Shown here: piece after piece, positions 31,493-39,839 of the stretch
How the letters are laid out: each line of letters starts with the position of its first letter
How positions within the stretch are numbered: position 1 is the first letter of the stretch
Source: Bhargavaea ullalensis
GTDB taxonomy: Bacteria; Bacillota; Bacilli; Bacillales_A; Planococcaceae
Length of the DNA stretch: 64,000 bases
Assembly: GCF_040545425.1 (NCBI RefSeq)
Contig: NZ_JBEPLW010000002.1
Strand: one strand, 5' to 3'
Program-made: the position numbers and the translations under genes
The notes under the pieces: generated by a model
The model's input: only the letters and a program-made list of their open reading frames with translations
What the model was told of the DNA's origin: nothing
The model's database searches: none

Positions 31493-32389
31493 TTACTTCT
31501 GAATGAACTGCTGCGTCCAGTAGTGGCCGTTCGCATCATAGCCGATGCCGATGTGTGTAAATCCGGGGGTCAGGATGTTCTGGCGGTGACCCGGGGAGTC
31601 CATCCAGGCTTTGACGACTTCTTCGGGAGAGCGCTGGCCCATGGCGATGTTTTCCGCCGCGGAGCGGTAGCTGATCCCGAGTGCCTTCATCCGGTCAAAT
31701 GGGGAACCGAGTGTCGGGCTTGTATGCGAGAAGTAGTTGTTCTTGCTCATGTCGGCGGATTTTTCACGGGCGGCATCCATCAGTTTGGCGTCCGCTGCGA
31801 GCGGCTTGAGGCCCGCTTTTGTCCGTTCTGCGTTTGTCAGGTCGAGCACTTGTTGTTCAAAGGCGCTGAGTCCGGCGTTCTGGCCTGCAGCCGGTTTTTC
31901 CGGTGCGGTCTGTTCCGGCTGCTGCGGCTTGGCAGGAGGCTGGGCAGACGGCTGTTCGGTCGCTCCCGGAGCCTGCGGATTGGCCTGCGGCTGATCGGAA
32001 GGTTTTTCCGTATCCGGCTTTTGTGCCGGATTTTGCGTTTCCGGTTTCTGTGTTTCCGGTTTCTCCGGTTTTGGGGCTTCCGGTTTCTGTGCTTCCGGTT
32101 TCGGAGTTTCCGGCTGCTGGACGTGCTGATCACCAGTCACCGGCGGTTGGACGGATGGACGGCTGTTGGAATTCAGGATTTGCTGGATCAGTTTATTCAA
32201 GTCCAGCTCGTTCCATTTGCCGCCTTCCCAACGGATCGGCTGGCCATGGATGATGGCCTTGTAAGCGGTTCCCTCCACCTGGACTTTGACGGGCTGAGCG
32301 GAGTCGACCTCCGGTTGAGAAGCTTCTGCAGTAACTGCCGGCAACAGGAGTGCCGTGCTCATTGCGATGATTGAAAGCGATTTTTTCAT
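31493..32389 (-). CDS. Secreted CAP-domain protein (YkwD type)
   Basis: The 298-residue protein begins with a Sec signal peptide (about residues 1-23, ending near AEASQ). A short N-terminal region is followed by a Pro/Glu/Lys/Gln-rich tract (about residues 90-170, built from KPE, KPET and KPEAP-like units). The C-terminal CAP (SCP/PR-1) domain starts near residue 175; its motifs NNYFSHTSP, SAAENIAMG and GHRQNILTPGFTHIGIG are intact. The tract probably spans the cell wall. Function of bacterial CAP proteins is poorly known; several are sporulation-linked. I start at the ATG at 32389 (GGGAGG upstream). Confidence 0.9.
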   Translation of the reverse strand: MKKSLSIIAMSTALLLPAVTAEASQPEVDSAQPVKVQVEGTAYKAIIHGQPIRWEGGKWNELDLNKLIQQILNSNSRPSVQPPVTGDQHVQQPETPKPEAQKPEAPKPEKPETQKPETQNPAQKPDTEKPSDQPQANPQAPGATEQPSAQPPAKPQQPEQTAPEKPAAGQNAGLSAFEQQVLDLTNAERTKAGLKPLAADAKLMDAAREKSADMSKNNYFSHTSPTLGSPFDRMKALGISYRSAAENIAMGQRSPEEVVKAWMDSPGHRQNILTPGFTHIGIGYDANGHYWTQQFIQK

Positions 32390-32489
32390 CTGCTTATTCC
32401 TCCCTTCCGCCATATCGTACATGCCGGATGGGACGTGATTCCTGCCAAAGATTGGTGGGATGACCAGCTGCTTCTTCAAGACTATGAAA

Positions 32490-32537
32490 CAGGCGGGTCG
32501 GCCGCACTTTCAGAGGAAAGTTCCGGCAACCCGCCTG
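32490..32537 (-). terminator. Possible weak terminator downstream of the small hypothetical gene
   Basis: CAGGCGGGT and ACCCGCCTG flank an inner hairpin (CTTTC/GAAAG). Only a short T run follows on the minus strand, so this is tentative. Confidence 0.4.
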
Positions 32538-32570
32538 CTTATTTCATGTTTCATCCTGTTGACAGCCTTC

Positions 32571-32819
32571 TCAAAGGGCCGATCGGAACGCTTCCATGAG
32601 CAGCGCCTTTTGCTCTGCCGACAAAGAGGATGCCGAAATCCTTTGTTCGATCTCCGCAAGTTTTTCCGTCCGCTTTTTGCGGAGCCGGGGGTGTGTGCGC
32701 AGGTCGTCGAGATCATCGGAGATTTCACGGATTGCCTGATCGTCCGTCCTCACCGCACCTGCAGAAGACCGTCCCTGCCAAAAGCGGCGGTACGCCTCCG
32801 CGAGCGCATGGTTAGACAT
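32571..32819 (-). CDS. Small helical protein of unknown function
   Basis: Eighty-two residues, helical and charged (ALAEAYRRFWQGRSSAG, later DDLDDLRTHPRLRKKR), without signal or membrane segments. I do not recognise the family. Its ATG at 32819 lies inside the last codons of the CobW-type gene (ATGTCTAA), with GAGG about 14 bases upstream, so it is probably translated by coupling and shares that transcript. That link is the only clue; a role in metal handling would be speculation. Confidence 0.6.
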   Translation of the reverse strand: MSNHALAEAYRRFWQGRSSAGAVRTDDQAIREISDDLDDLRTHPRLRKKRTEKLAEIEQRISASSLSAEQKALLMEAFRSAL

Positions 32820-33711
32820 GGCTGTTCCCGGGTACCTCAAGCGCCCCGGGATTTTCCCCGATGATGACCAGGTTGCCCGGCATGTTCATGGACTCGGGAA
32901 TCCATTGAACCATCCCGTAGGCATACTGGAACAGCGACGGGTAACGGTGTCCCTCCAGCCGGACATATCCTTTCATCCGGTAAATCGTATCCGGCAGGGA
33001 TTTCACCCATGCTTCAAAGGCTTCCCGCTCGACCGGCTCATCCATCGACACGAGGCGCGAGGAGATCGGCAGTTGTTTTCCGATGGCGGCCTGTTGCACG
33101 GGTGCGCGCCTGCCTCCCTTTGCCACTTTCCGAAGATAGTCAAGCGGCACTTTCCCGTTCACCGTCTCGAGGATCGGCGCTTCCGGGTTCATGGCCTGCA
33201 TTTCAGCGGCAGACGATGACCGTTCCGCATCCGTCAGCAGATCGGATTTATTGAGCAGAATGACTGATGCATGACGGATCTGTTCAAGAAACAGCATCCT
33301 GACCTGCGGTGACATGGAGTTTCTCCCGAGCCAGCGGCGTCCGTCCGCCACCGTGACAATGCCCCGGATATCGAGCGCATCCCCGAACAGGGGTGAATGG
33401 ATCGAGTCAAGCGCTTCGACGGGATGGGCAGCGCCCGTCGTCTCGATGAAGATGATGTCCACCTGCTCATGCAGGAGCGCCTGCACCTGCGCTTCCGTCT
33501 TTTCCGAACCGGTGCAGCAGATGCAGCCGTCGAGGATCTCCCGGAGCGGCACGTCGCCGTCGACGGCTGCCGAGTCAAAGGCCAGCTGCCCGAGTTCATT
33601 CATGATCACGCCCGGCTTCAGCCCTTCCTCTTTTGCCTGCCGGATGGCATGGGTGAGGAGCGAGGTCTTCCCGCTTCCGAGAAACCCGCTGAAAATATAA
33701 ACTTCCGTCAT
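32812..33711 (-). CDS. CobW/COG0523-family GTP-binding metallochaperone
   Basis: A 299-residue G3E GTPase. The P-loop is FSGFLGSGKTSLL at residues 7-19, a Walker B-like IIFIETTGAAHP segment follows, the base-recognition motif is NKSD near residue 154, and the metal-binding CxCC motif reads GCICC at about residue 63. Members deliver zinc, cobalt or other metals to client proteins, often under zinc limitation. No Zur box was identified upstream. It begins 55 bases after the ctpB stop, beyond a terminator, and overlaps the next small gene. Which metal it serves cannot be told. Confidence 0.88.
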   Translation of the reverse strand: MTEVYIFSGFLGSGKTSLLTHAIRQAKEEGLKPGVIMNELGQLAFDSAAVDGDVPLREILDGCICCTGSEKTEAQVQALLHEQVDIIFIETTGAAHPVEALDSIHSPLFGDALDIRGIVTVADGRRWLGRNSMSPQVRMLFLEQIRHASVILLNKSDLLTDAERSSSAAEMQAMNPEAPILETVNGKVPLDYLRKVAKGGRRAPVQQAAIGKQLPISSRLVSMDEPVEREAFEAWVKSLPDTIYRMKGYVRLEGHRYPSLFQYAYGMVQWIPESMNMPGNLVIIGENPGALEVPGNSHV

Positions 33712-33731
33712 GTTCCTTCATCCTTTCCGAC

Positions 33732-33766
33732 AAAAAAGCGGAATCCGGTTGGATCCCGCTTTTTGT
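33732..33766. terminator. Terminator downstream of ctpB
   Basis: AAAAAGCGGAATCC and GGATCCCGCTTTTT pair with one G-T across a four-base loop, with A and T runs on the two sides. Confidence 0.85.
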
Positions 33767-35260
33767 TCATTTCAATTGTTCACGGACGAGTTCTGCGGCT
33801 TTTTTCAGCTGCGGGTCGTCAGTTTTGATCTTCTCGCGGAGCTTGTCCATGAGAGCGTAGGTCGTGTCGCCCGACAGGACTCCGTCCGCTTCAATGCCTT
33901 CATCCTTCTGAAGGCTCTTGACGGCTTCCTCCGTCTGTTCGTCGAAGATGCCGTCCGCTTTGCCGGGATCATACCCGACCGCTTCAAGCATTTCCTCCGC
34001 TGCCAGGACGGTCATTGAAGTGGTTCCTTCCTCCATTGAGGTTTCAGGATTGATGTACGGCAGTTTGGCGTATTCTGGCTGGTCAACCGGGAAGTCAGGC
34101 TCGATGCCTTTTTCGTGGATCCAGTTGCCGTCCGGCGTCAGCCACTTGGACGTGGTCAGTTTCAAGTTCGAACCGTCCTTGAACTGGCGAGGCGTCTGGA
34201 CCGTCCCTTTGCCGAAGGAGTGCTCGCCGACGCTCTTGATCCCGGCCGATTCCTTCATGGCGCCGGTCAGGATTTCGGATGCGGAGGCGCTCCCGCCGTC
34301 GATCATGAGCACAACCGGTGTTTTGATCTTCCGGCCGGACTTTGCATAATAGATCTCCGGTTTTTTCCCTTTGTCTTCGATCTGGAACAGGGGCTTCCCT
34401 TCCTCGACAAACAGGTTGGAAATATCGATCGCGCTGTTCAGAAGACCGCCCGGGTTTTGCCGGACGTCCACGATCATGCCTTCCATGCCGTCTTTTTCCA
34501 TGTCGTCGATCGCATCCAGAAGCTCCTTGTACGTGTTTTCGGAGAAACTGGAGATTTGGATATGAGCGACCTGATTATCGAGCATTTCCGCATAAACCGT
34601 TTCGATTGGAATCACGTCGCGCACGACGGTGACGTCAATCGGCTCGTCCATGCCGGCCCGCTGGATCTTAAGCTTGACGCTCGTCCCTTTCTCTCCGCGG
34701 ATCATCAGGACGGCTTCCGAGGAACTGACGCCCTGCAGGCTTTTCCCGTCCACTTCCAGGATGACGTCATCGGGCTGAAGATGGGCTTTTTCAGCCGGCG
34801 AGTTTTTGATCGGGGAGACGATCACGATGTGGCTGTTGCGCTCTTGGATTTCCGCTCCGATCCCTTCGAAGCTGGAGGAGATGCTTTCGTTGAGATGTTC
34901 CGCCTCCACCTCATCCAGATAATCCGAGTACGGATCTTTCAGGGAATCGATCATCCCGTTGATCGCCCCGTTGACGAGTTCTTCGTCGGTGATGTCTTCG
35001 TAGTAGTCCTTTTTCACCGCGTCGTATGCGTCGAACAGTTTTTTGAACTGCGTCCGGTCCGTCTGCGGCGACACCACTTCGACGACCTTGTCATCGCCGA
35101 CCGTCAGCGCAAAAAAGGTCACTCCGGCAGTGGCGAGGATGAGGCCGAATGCCATCATGAGAAGCACGAACGGCTTGATCTTGACGTATCTCCGGCCTCC
35201 GGGATCCGGCTGTTTTTCAGGCGGTTGTTGCGTGTTCTGGTCCTTTTCGTTTTCGTCCAT
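33767..35260 (-). CDS. Carboxy-terminal processing protease (S41, CtpB type)
   Basis: A 497-residue membrane-anchored serine protease. A short acidic N-terminal tail and one membrane helix (near residues 30-50) lead to a PDZ domain (about residues 120-195) and the S41 catalytic core, with the serine in MIDGGSASASEILTG and the lysine in HSFGKGTVQ. A peptidoglycan-binding-like domain closes the protein (GYDPGKADGIFDEQTEEAVK). CtpB cuts signalling proteins outside the membrane, in B. subtilis during the sporulation sigma-K checkpoint. I prefer the ATG at 35260 with AAGTGGTG before it; a start six codons earlier is possible. Confidence 0.92.
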   Translation of the reverse strand: MDENEKDQNTQQPPEKQPDPGGRRYVKIKPFVLLMMAFGLILATAGVTFFALTVGDDKVVEVVSPQTDRTQFKKLFDAYDAVKKDYYEDITDEELVNGAINGMIDSLKDPYSDYLDEVEAEHLNESISSSFEGIGAEIQERNSHIVIVSPIKNSPAEKAHLQPDDVILEVDGKSLQGVSSSEAVLMIRGEKGTSVKLKIQRAGMDEPIDVTVVRDVIPIETVYAEMLDNQVAHIQISSFSENTYKELLDAIDDMEKDGMEGMIVDVRQNPGGLLNSAIDISNLFVEEGKPLFQIEDKGKKPEIYYAKSGRKIKTPVVLMIDGGSASASEILTGAMKESAGIKSVGEHSFGKGTVQTPRQFKDGSNLKLTTSKWLTPDGNWIHEKGIEPDFPVDQPEYAKLPYINPETSMEEGTTSMTVLAAEEMLEAVGYDPGKADGIFDEQTEEAVKSLQKDEGIEADGVLSGDTTYALMDKLREKIKTDDPQLKKAAELVREQLK

Positions 35261-35350
35261 CTGGTTCACCACTTTCATCCGGTGGCCCGGCGGATGCCGG
35301 GCCGGCAGGCAGAAAAGACCGCCACCGGCCCGATGGCAGTCATGCCGCGC

Positions 35351-36055
35351 TTAGTCCTGAATTGCCGCGTCGAGTGCGACTTCGATCATTTCGTTGAATG
35401 TCGTCTGGCGTTCTTCGGAAGACGTCGCTTCGCCGGTCAGGATGTGGTCGCTCACCGTCAGTACGGACAGTGCCTGGCGACCCATCTTGGCGGCCAGCGT
35501 GTAAAGGGCGGCCGTCTCCATTTCAACGGCGAGAACGCCGAACGAAGCCCATTTTTCGTGATCGGAATCGTCGCTGTAGAACAGGTCTTCCGTGAACACG
35601 TTGCCGACCTGCAGATGAAGCCCTTTTTCTTTTCCTGCCTGGTACGCCTTCAAGAGCAGATCGAAGTCGGCGGTCGGTGCAAAGTCGATGCCTTTGAAGA
35701 TGATTTCGTTCATCTTCGAGTTGGTCGAGGCGCTCTGCGCAAGAATCACATCGCGGACTTTCACGTCTTTCTGGATCGCACCGCATGTGCCGACGCGGAT
35801 GAGCTTTTGAACATCATACTCCTGCATGAGTTCGGTGATGTAAATGGAGATGGACGGGACGCCCATCCCGGTTCCCTGCACCGAAACACGCTTTCCTTTG
35901 TAAGTGCCCGTGTAGCCGAACATATTCCGGACTTCATTGTAGCATGTGGCATCTTCAAGGAATGTCTCCGCAATATACTTTGCGCGGAGCGGATCACCCG
36001 GCAAGAGAATCGTATCGGCGATTTCGCCTTTTTTCGCACCAATGTGTACACTCAT
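35351..36055 (-). CDS. deoD: Purine nucleoside phosphorylase, DeoD type
   Basis: The 234-residue DeoD-type enzyme cleaves purine nucleosides with phosphate, releasing base and ribose-1-phosphate for salvage. The phosphate-binding LLPGDPLRAKYIAE is at the N-terminus. The family signature G-x-G-M-G-x-P-S appears as GTGMGVPSISIY, and the ribose-binding EMET appears in VLAVEMETAAL; the catalytic aspartate is in TVSDHILTGE. The ATG at 36055 has GGGG about 9 bases upstream. It is probably transcribed on its own, with no obvious partner gene on either side. Confidence 0.95.
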   Translation of the reverse strand: MSVHIGAKKGEIADTILLPGDPLRAKYIAETFLEDATCYNEVRNMFGYTGTYKGKRVSVQGTGMGVPSISIYITELMQEYDVQKLIRVGTCGAIQKDVKVRDVILAQSASTNSKMNEIIFKGIDFAPTADFDLLLKAYQAGKEKGLHLQVGNVFTEDLFYSDDSDHEKWASFGVLAVEMETAALYTLAAKMGRQALSVLTVSDHILTGEATSSEERQTTFNEMIEVALDAAIQD

Positions 36056-36149
36056 CGATATAACCCCGCTTTCACAAATTCTTTTCCATCATATCGCGTT
36101 TCCGCGCCTTCCGCAACGCCGAGGCAGGCGCTCCATAAGAACGCCTGCC

Positions 36150-36368
36150 TCAGTCTGATTCCGTATATTCTTCCCAAAGCGAGTCAAAAAGTGCCGACGG
36201 CATCTCCGGATCCGCACGCTCTTCCAAGTAGCGCGAGAGCGGGTCGAATGCCGTTTCCGTCTTCGGGAACTCGTGGTCAAGAAACGCCGCATCCGCAAAA
36301 GAAGACCTCGGATCATCTTTCGGCCCGCCGCGGTGTGTCATGAGGTACTGGTAAAAGGTCCTCCTCAC
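36150..36368 (-). CDS. yozE: YozE family (UPF0346) protein
   Basis: Seventy-two residues with the YozE SAM-like helical fold, recognised by TFYQYLMTHRGGPKDD, HEFPKTETAFDPLSRYLEE and a closing SLWEEYTESD. Function is unknown. The start is probably the GTG at 36368 with GGCGGTG upstream; it begins 27 bases after the msrB stop, so it belongs to the msrA-msrB transcript. Confidence 0.88.
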   Translation of the reverse strand: MRRTFYQYLMTHRGGPKDDPRSSFADAAFLDHEFPKTETAFDPLSRYLEERADPEMPSALFDSLWEEYTESD

Positions 36369-36395
36369 GAGGAAGTCACCGCCTGTTCCGGCGCT

Positions 36396-36833
36396 TTATT
36401 CGTCAAACAGCGCTGCATATTCCCCATATCCTTCCTCATTGAGCCGGTCTTTTGGAACGAACCGAAGCGCGGCGGAATTGATGCAGTAACGAAGACCGCC
36501 CGCTTCCTGAGGCCCGTCCGGGAACACATGGCCGAGGTGGGAGTCGGCCGTCTTGCTGCGCACTTCGGTCCGCCTCATGCCAAAGCTCGTGTCAAAATGC
36601 TCGGTCACTTCTTTTTTCTCGATCGGCTTCGTAAAGCTCGGCCAGCCGCAGCCCGCGTCGTATTTGTCCGTCGAAGAAAACAGGGGTTCCCCCGATACGA
36701 CGTCCACGTAGATGCCGTCATCGTAATGGGCGTCATATTCGTTTTGGAACGGTGGCTCGGTCCCGTTTTCCTGTGTGACGCTATACTGCATCGGCGTCAG
36801 TTTCTGACGGAGTTCTTCTTTGTCCCGTTTCAT
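36396..36833 (-). CDS. msrB: Peptide-methionine (R)-S-oxide reductase
   Basis: MsrB reduces the R epimer of methionine sulfoxide, complementing MsrA. The 145 residues contain GEPLFSSTDKYDAGCGWPSF, HLGHVFPDGP and the catalytic cysteine in GLRYCINSAALRF; the zinc-binding CxxC pairs of some MsrBs are absent, as in the Bacillus type. I chose the ATG at 36833 because GGAAGGAG is 8 bases before it; two earlier in-frame ATGs lie on or too close to that element. The gene overlaps the upstream msrA in its binding-site region, so the two are translated together. Confidence 0.94.
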   Translation of the reverse strand: MKRDKEELRQKLTPMQYSVTQENGTEPPFQNEYDAHYDDGIYVDVVSGEPLFSSTDKYDAGCGWPSFTKPIEKKEVTEHFDTSFGMRRTEVRSKTADSHLGHVFPDGPQEAGGLRYCINSAALRFVPKDRLNEEGYGEYAALFDE

Positions 36834-36835
36834 GT

Positions 36836-37363
36836 TCATTTCTCCTTCCATGAGGTTTCCTGAAATGCTTTTCGGCCGGAACCTTCAAAGTACCGGTTGT
36901 AGTGTGCCGGGTTTTTCAAATAATAGTCCTGATGTTCTTCTTCCGCCGGATAAAACGGCTTCGCAGGAAGGATCTCCACGGCGACCGCCTCGTTGAACCG
37001 TCCCGATTTCTCCAGTTCCTCCTTGGACGCTTCGGCGATGCGGCACTGCTCATCCGAATGGAAAAAGATGGCCGGCCGGTAAGAGGATCCTCTGTCGTAG
37101 AACTGCCCCCCCGCATCGGTCGGATCGATCTGGCGCCAGAACAGATCGACCAGCTCCCTGAAGGAGATCGCATCGGGGTCAAACGTGATTTGAACGGCTT
37201 CGTAGTGCCCGGTCCGGTCAGAACAGACCTGGGCGTAGGTCGGATTCGGGACATGCCCTCCCGTGTATCCGGACACGACCGCTGTCACGCCCTCATATTT
37301 ATGAAATGGTTTCACCATGCACCAGAAACAGCCGCCGGCGAATGTCGCTTTTTCTTCTGCCAT
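36836..37363 (-). CDS. msrA: Peptide-methionine (S)-S-oxide reductase (copy 2)
   Basis: A 175-residue MsrA with the catalytic cysteine in FAGGCFWCMVKPF near residue 12, VVSGYTGGHVPNPTY, GHYEAVQI and HQDYYLKNP. It shares its active-site block with the copy at 9.6 kb but differs widely elsewhere, so the two are diverged paralogues. The ATG at 37363 is preceded by GGAGG. It heads the msrA-msrB-yozE unit and follows the ypmS-type gene by 11 bases, an order also seen around ypmS in B. subtilis. Confidence 0.94.
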   Translation of the reverse strand: MAEEKATFAGGCFWCMVKPFHKYEGVTAVVSGYTGGHVPNPTYAQVCSDRTGHYEAVQITFDPDAISFRELVDLFWRQIDPTDAGGQFYDRGSSYRPAIFFHSDEQCRIAEASKEELEKSGRFNEAVAVEILPAKPFYPAEEEHQDYYLKNPAHYNRYFEGSGRKAFQETSWKEK

Positions 37364-37374
37364 TTGTATCCCTC

Positions 37375-37950
37375 CTATTTTCTCGGGATCAGAATCTCCA
37401 GCTCGATGTCATCGTTTGCCAGATCTACTTTTTTCGCTTTCACCTTCACATTTCCCGAAACCGGAAGGCGGCTCAGATCGATGAACAGCTCTTCCTCTTT
37501 CGGGCGGACAATCATCCATCCCGGAAGATCCACCGTATCTCCCAGCAGTTTCAGCACAGTCGACGGAGGAATGTTCAGATTTCCGACCTCCACCGATTTC
37601 TGTTTCAGCAGGAGGTTCCCGTCTTCCATCACTTCCGGATCAAAATGCATGATGACCGGCAGCTGGACCGCAAATACGGTCAGCTCCGAAACGAGCAGCA
37701 CATCATCTTCGATGACGAGGTCGACCGGGATCCGGTTGCTGCCGATTGCCTGCGCGATGTAAGTGTTGGCGATGCCCTGCAGGTCTTCTTTTGTCGCGGT
37801 CACCGTCAGATGATCCGCTTCCTTCCCCACAGCCTGGGCCGACGGGATATCCACCGACGGCACCGGCCGGCTGATCCACACGGCCAGCGCAATCACCCCG
37901 GTGACGATCAGCGCCGCAAGCAGGAAGAAGGCGATTTTCCACTTATTCAA
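37375..37950 (-). CDS. ypmS: YpmS family membrane-anchored protein
   Basis: The 191-residue protein has one N-terminal membrane helix (about residues 7-27, ending AVWISRP) and a beta-rich extracytoplasmic domain typical of YpmS (VTATKEDLQGIANTYI, MHFDPEVMEDGNLLLKQ, SVEVGNLNIPPS). Function is unknown, but YpmS is usually encoded next to the YpmR lipase, as here. The start is a TTG at 37950 with GAGGAGATG upstream; the ypmR stop is only 14 bases away, so the genes share a transcript. Confidence 0.88.
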   Translation of the reverse strand: MNKWKIAFFLLAALIVTGVIALAVWISRPVPSVDIPSAQAVGKEADHLTVTATKEDLQGIANTYIAQAIGSNRIPVDLVIEDDVLLVSELTVFAVQLPVIMHFDPEVMEDGNLLLKQKSVEVGNLNIPPSTVLKLLGDTVDLPGWMIVRPKEEELFIDLSRLPVSGNVKVKAKKVDLANDDIELEILIPRK

Positions 37951-37964
37951 CCGGCTTCATCTCC

Positions 37965-38774
37965 TCAAAACTCCAATTCCCCTCCGGACAGCTCATTCAA
38001 ACCGCAATCGGCAAGGGTTTCCTCAATTCTCTTCGTCATCCGATCGTATCCTTTCGCGTTCGGATGAAAAAAATCCGTATGGTAGATCAGATCTTCATTG
38101 GTCACAAATAAATCATCGACGGGCACAAAGCAGGCTCTCCCGTCCGCCGCCGCAGCGTCTTCAATCACTTCGTTCCATTCTTCTATGATGCCGTCCATCT
38201 CGCTTGCTTCATCGGTGACGACGGTCAGCGGATTATAAAGCCCGACCATGACGAGCACCGCATCGGGATTTGCACGCCGGATCATGAACAGCGAAGAAGC
38301 GAGACGCTCCGTGAACGGGTCGATCTCTTTGTGGAAAGGATCCGGCTTCAGGTCGAAGAAGTTGCTTTTCACGACCTTCATGACATCATTCCCGCCAATC
38401 GTCAAAGTGATCAGATCCGCTTTTTGGATCTCCTCCTGCACATCATCCCGTTTCAGCTGGGCAACGAGCTGGTCGCTTCTCCTGCCCCTTTTCGCCAGGT
38501 TTTCGATCCTGACTTCCTTTACGCCTTTCCATGTATCCATTTCCACCGCCAGCCTGCCGGCATAGCCGCCTTTCTTCCGTTCATCGCCCACTCCCTGCGT
38601 GAGCGAATCCCCGAGACCGACCAGCGTCACGATGCGGGGGACAAACGTTCTCGGTATGTCGTAGTCGTCGAAACCGAGCGGAGGTGCCGCGCTGAAGTCC
38701 CCGTGCAGGCCCCCCGCTCCGCACCCGGCAAGAAGGATGGCGGCAAGGAACAGTGTGGCAATCCCCTTTCTCAT
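37965..38774 (-). CDS. ypmR: SGNH/GDSL-family lipoprotein (YpmR type)
   Basis: A 269-residue secreted lipoprotein: lipobox LLAGC puts the lipidated cysteine at residue 18. The SGNH hydrolase blocks are in order: catalytic serine in VGLGDSLTQGVG, glycine of block II, the asparagine in TIGGNDVMKV, and the Asp/His pair in TDFFHPNAKGYD. It should act as an esterase or lipase outside the membrane; the substrate is unknown. The ATG at 38774 has GGGAG upstream. It starts 32 bases downstream of the degV terminator and leads the ypmR-ypmS-msrA-msrB-yozE string. Confidence 0.9.
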   Translation of the reverse strand: MRKGIATLFLAAILLAGCGAGGLHGDFSAAPPLGFDDYDIPRTFVPRIVTLVGLGDSLTQGVGDERKKGGYAGRLAVEMDTWKGVKEVRIENLAKRGRRSDQLVAQLKRDDVQEEIQKADLITLTIGGNDVMKVVKSNFFDLKPDPFHKEIDPFTERLASSLFMIRRANPDAVLVMVGLYNPLTVVTDEASEMDGIIEEWNEVIEDAAAADGRACFVPVDDLFVTNEDLIYHTDFFHPNAKGYDRMTKRIEETLADCGLNELSGGELEF

Positions 38775-38800
38775 CTCTCTCGCTCCCCTATTTGAATTTA

Positions 38801-38827
38801 AAAACGGCGGGGATGCAGGCCCCCGCC
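38801..38827 (-). terminator. Terminator of degV
   Basis: On the minus strand GGCGGGG and CCCCGCC pair across about 8 bases, followed by GTTTTTAAA. Confidence 0.8.
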
Positions 38828-38837
38828 AAGACCGGAC

Positions 38838-39677
38838 TTAGTCCCAGTAGTACATAAAGCCGATGGCCCCCGGACCGGTATGGGTGCTGATGACCGGCGA
38901 AGTGAACATGAGTTTGGTGTCCGGGTAGCCGGCATCCTCGATCAGCTGCTTCAGCGGCTCGCCCATGGCCAATCCATGTGCATGGGAGATGCCGATCCCT
39001 CTGACCGTTTTCCCGAGGGTATGTTCCTTGAACTGGTCAAACAGCTGCCGCACGACCTGCTTGTGGTTCCTGGCCTTGCCGACCGGCGTGTAGACGCCGT
39101 CTTTGAGCGCGGCGATCGGCTTGATGTTCAGGAGGGAGCCGATCATGGCTTTCCCTTTGCCGATCCGTCCGCCTTTCACTAGATTTTCAAGGGTGTCGAC
39201 AACCACGAAGAGAGCCGTGTTTTTTCGTACGGTCTCCACACGTTCCAGGATTTCGCGGAGCGACTTTCCGTTATGGGACATCTTGGCGGCTTCCACCACC
39301 TGGAATGTCAGCGCAAAACTGATGAACTGTGAATCAATGACGGTAACATTGGAGCTTGTCAGTTCGGCAGCGGACCGGGCGGATTCCACCGTCCCGCTCA
39401 TCCCGCCTGTCATATGGATTGAGAGGACCGGCTTCCCGTCTTCTCCCAGCCGGTCGTACAATTCTTTGAAAACACCGACAGGCGGCTGGGAGCTCTTTGG
39501 AAGCTCATCCGATGCCTTCATCTTTTCCAGGAACTCCTCAGGAGTGATTTCAATCCGGTCGAGATACGATTGCCCCCCGACATGGATTGAAAGCGGAACG
39601 ATATGGATTCCGTATTGCGCTGCGATTCCTTCACCGATGTCCGCGGTGGAATCGGTCACGATGTGCACTGTTGCCAT
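38838..39677 (-). CDS. DegV family fatty-acid-binding protein
   Basis: A 279-residue DegV protein. The family binds long-chain fatty acids, and in S. aureus FakB proteins present them to the FakA kinase. Visible blocks are the N-terminal VTDSTADI, then KSSQPPVGVF, the lipid-binding IHMTGGMSGTVESAR, and a C-terminal SPVISTHTGPGAIGFMYY. These match the FakB type, so a role in exogenous fatty acid uptake is likely but inferred. FakA is not in this window. The ATG at 39677 has GGGAAGGG upstream. It is divergent from the hemolysin III gene. Confidence 0.9.
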   Translation of the reverse strand: MATVHIVTDSTADIGEGIAAQYGIHIVPLSIHVGGQSYLDRIEITPEEFLEKMKASDELPKSSQPPVGVFKELYDRLGEDGKPVLSIHMTGGMSGTVESARSAAELTSSNVTVIDSQFISFALTFQVVEAAKMSHNGKSLREILERVETVRKNTALFVVVDTLENLVKGGRIGKGKAMIGSLLNIKPIAALKDGVYTPVGKARNHKQVVRQLFDQFKEHTLGKTVRGIGISHAHGLAMGEPLKQLIEDAGYPDTKLMFTSPVISTHTGPGAIGFMYYWD

Positions 39678-39719
39678 GTAATCGCCCTTCCCTGTTTCAC
39701 GTTAAAATTAGTATCGTGC

Positions 39720-39725
39720 TATAAT
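39720..39725 (+). promoter_or_regulatory. Possible -10 box for the hemolysin III gene
   Basis: A perfect TATAAT lies in the degV divergent region. It would give a leader of about 110 bases. The -35 box is poor. Confidence 0.4.
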
Positions 39726-39839
39726 GAGTTACGCTTCATTAAAGTGTATCGCGTTGTTGCTTGAGAATCGAATCGGCGGGCCGGTAAGAGAAGAATAGGA
39801 CCCTGCCGGAGACAAGTCAAGAAAGATAGGTGAAGGATA

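Noticed and set aside
31920..32130. Tandem DNA repeat near 32 kb
   Set aside because: It is the degenerate coding sequence for the Pro/Glu/Lys-rich tract of the CAP-domain protein.
34115..36343. Plus-strand open frame of about 740 codons opposite ctpB and deoD
   Set aside because: It is antisense to two clearly recognised genes, has no binding site, and its length is explained by the GC-rich codon use of the opposite strand.
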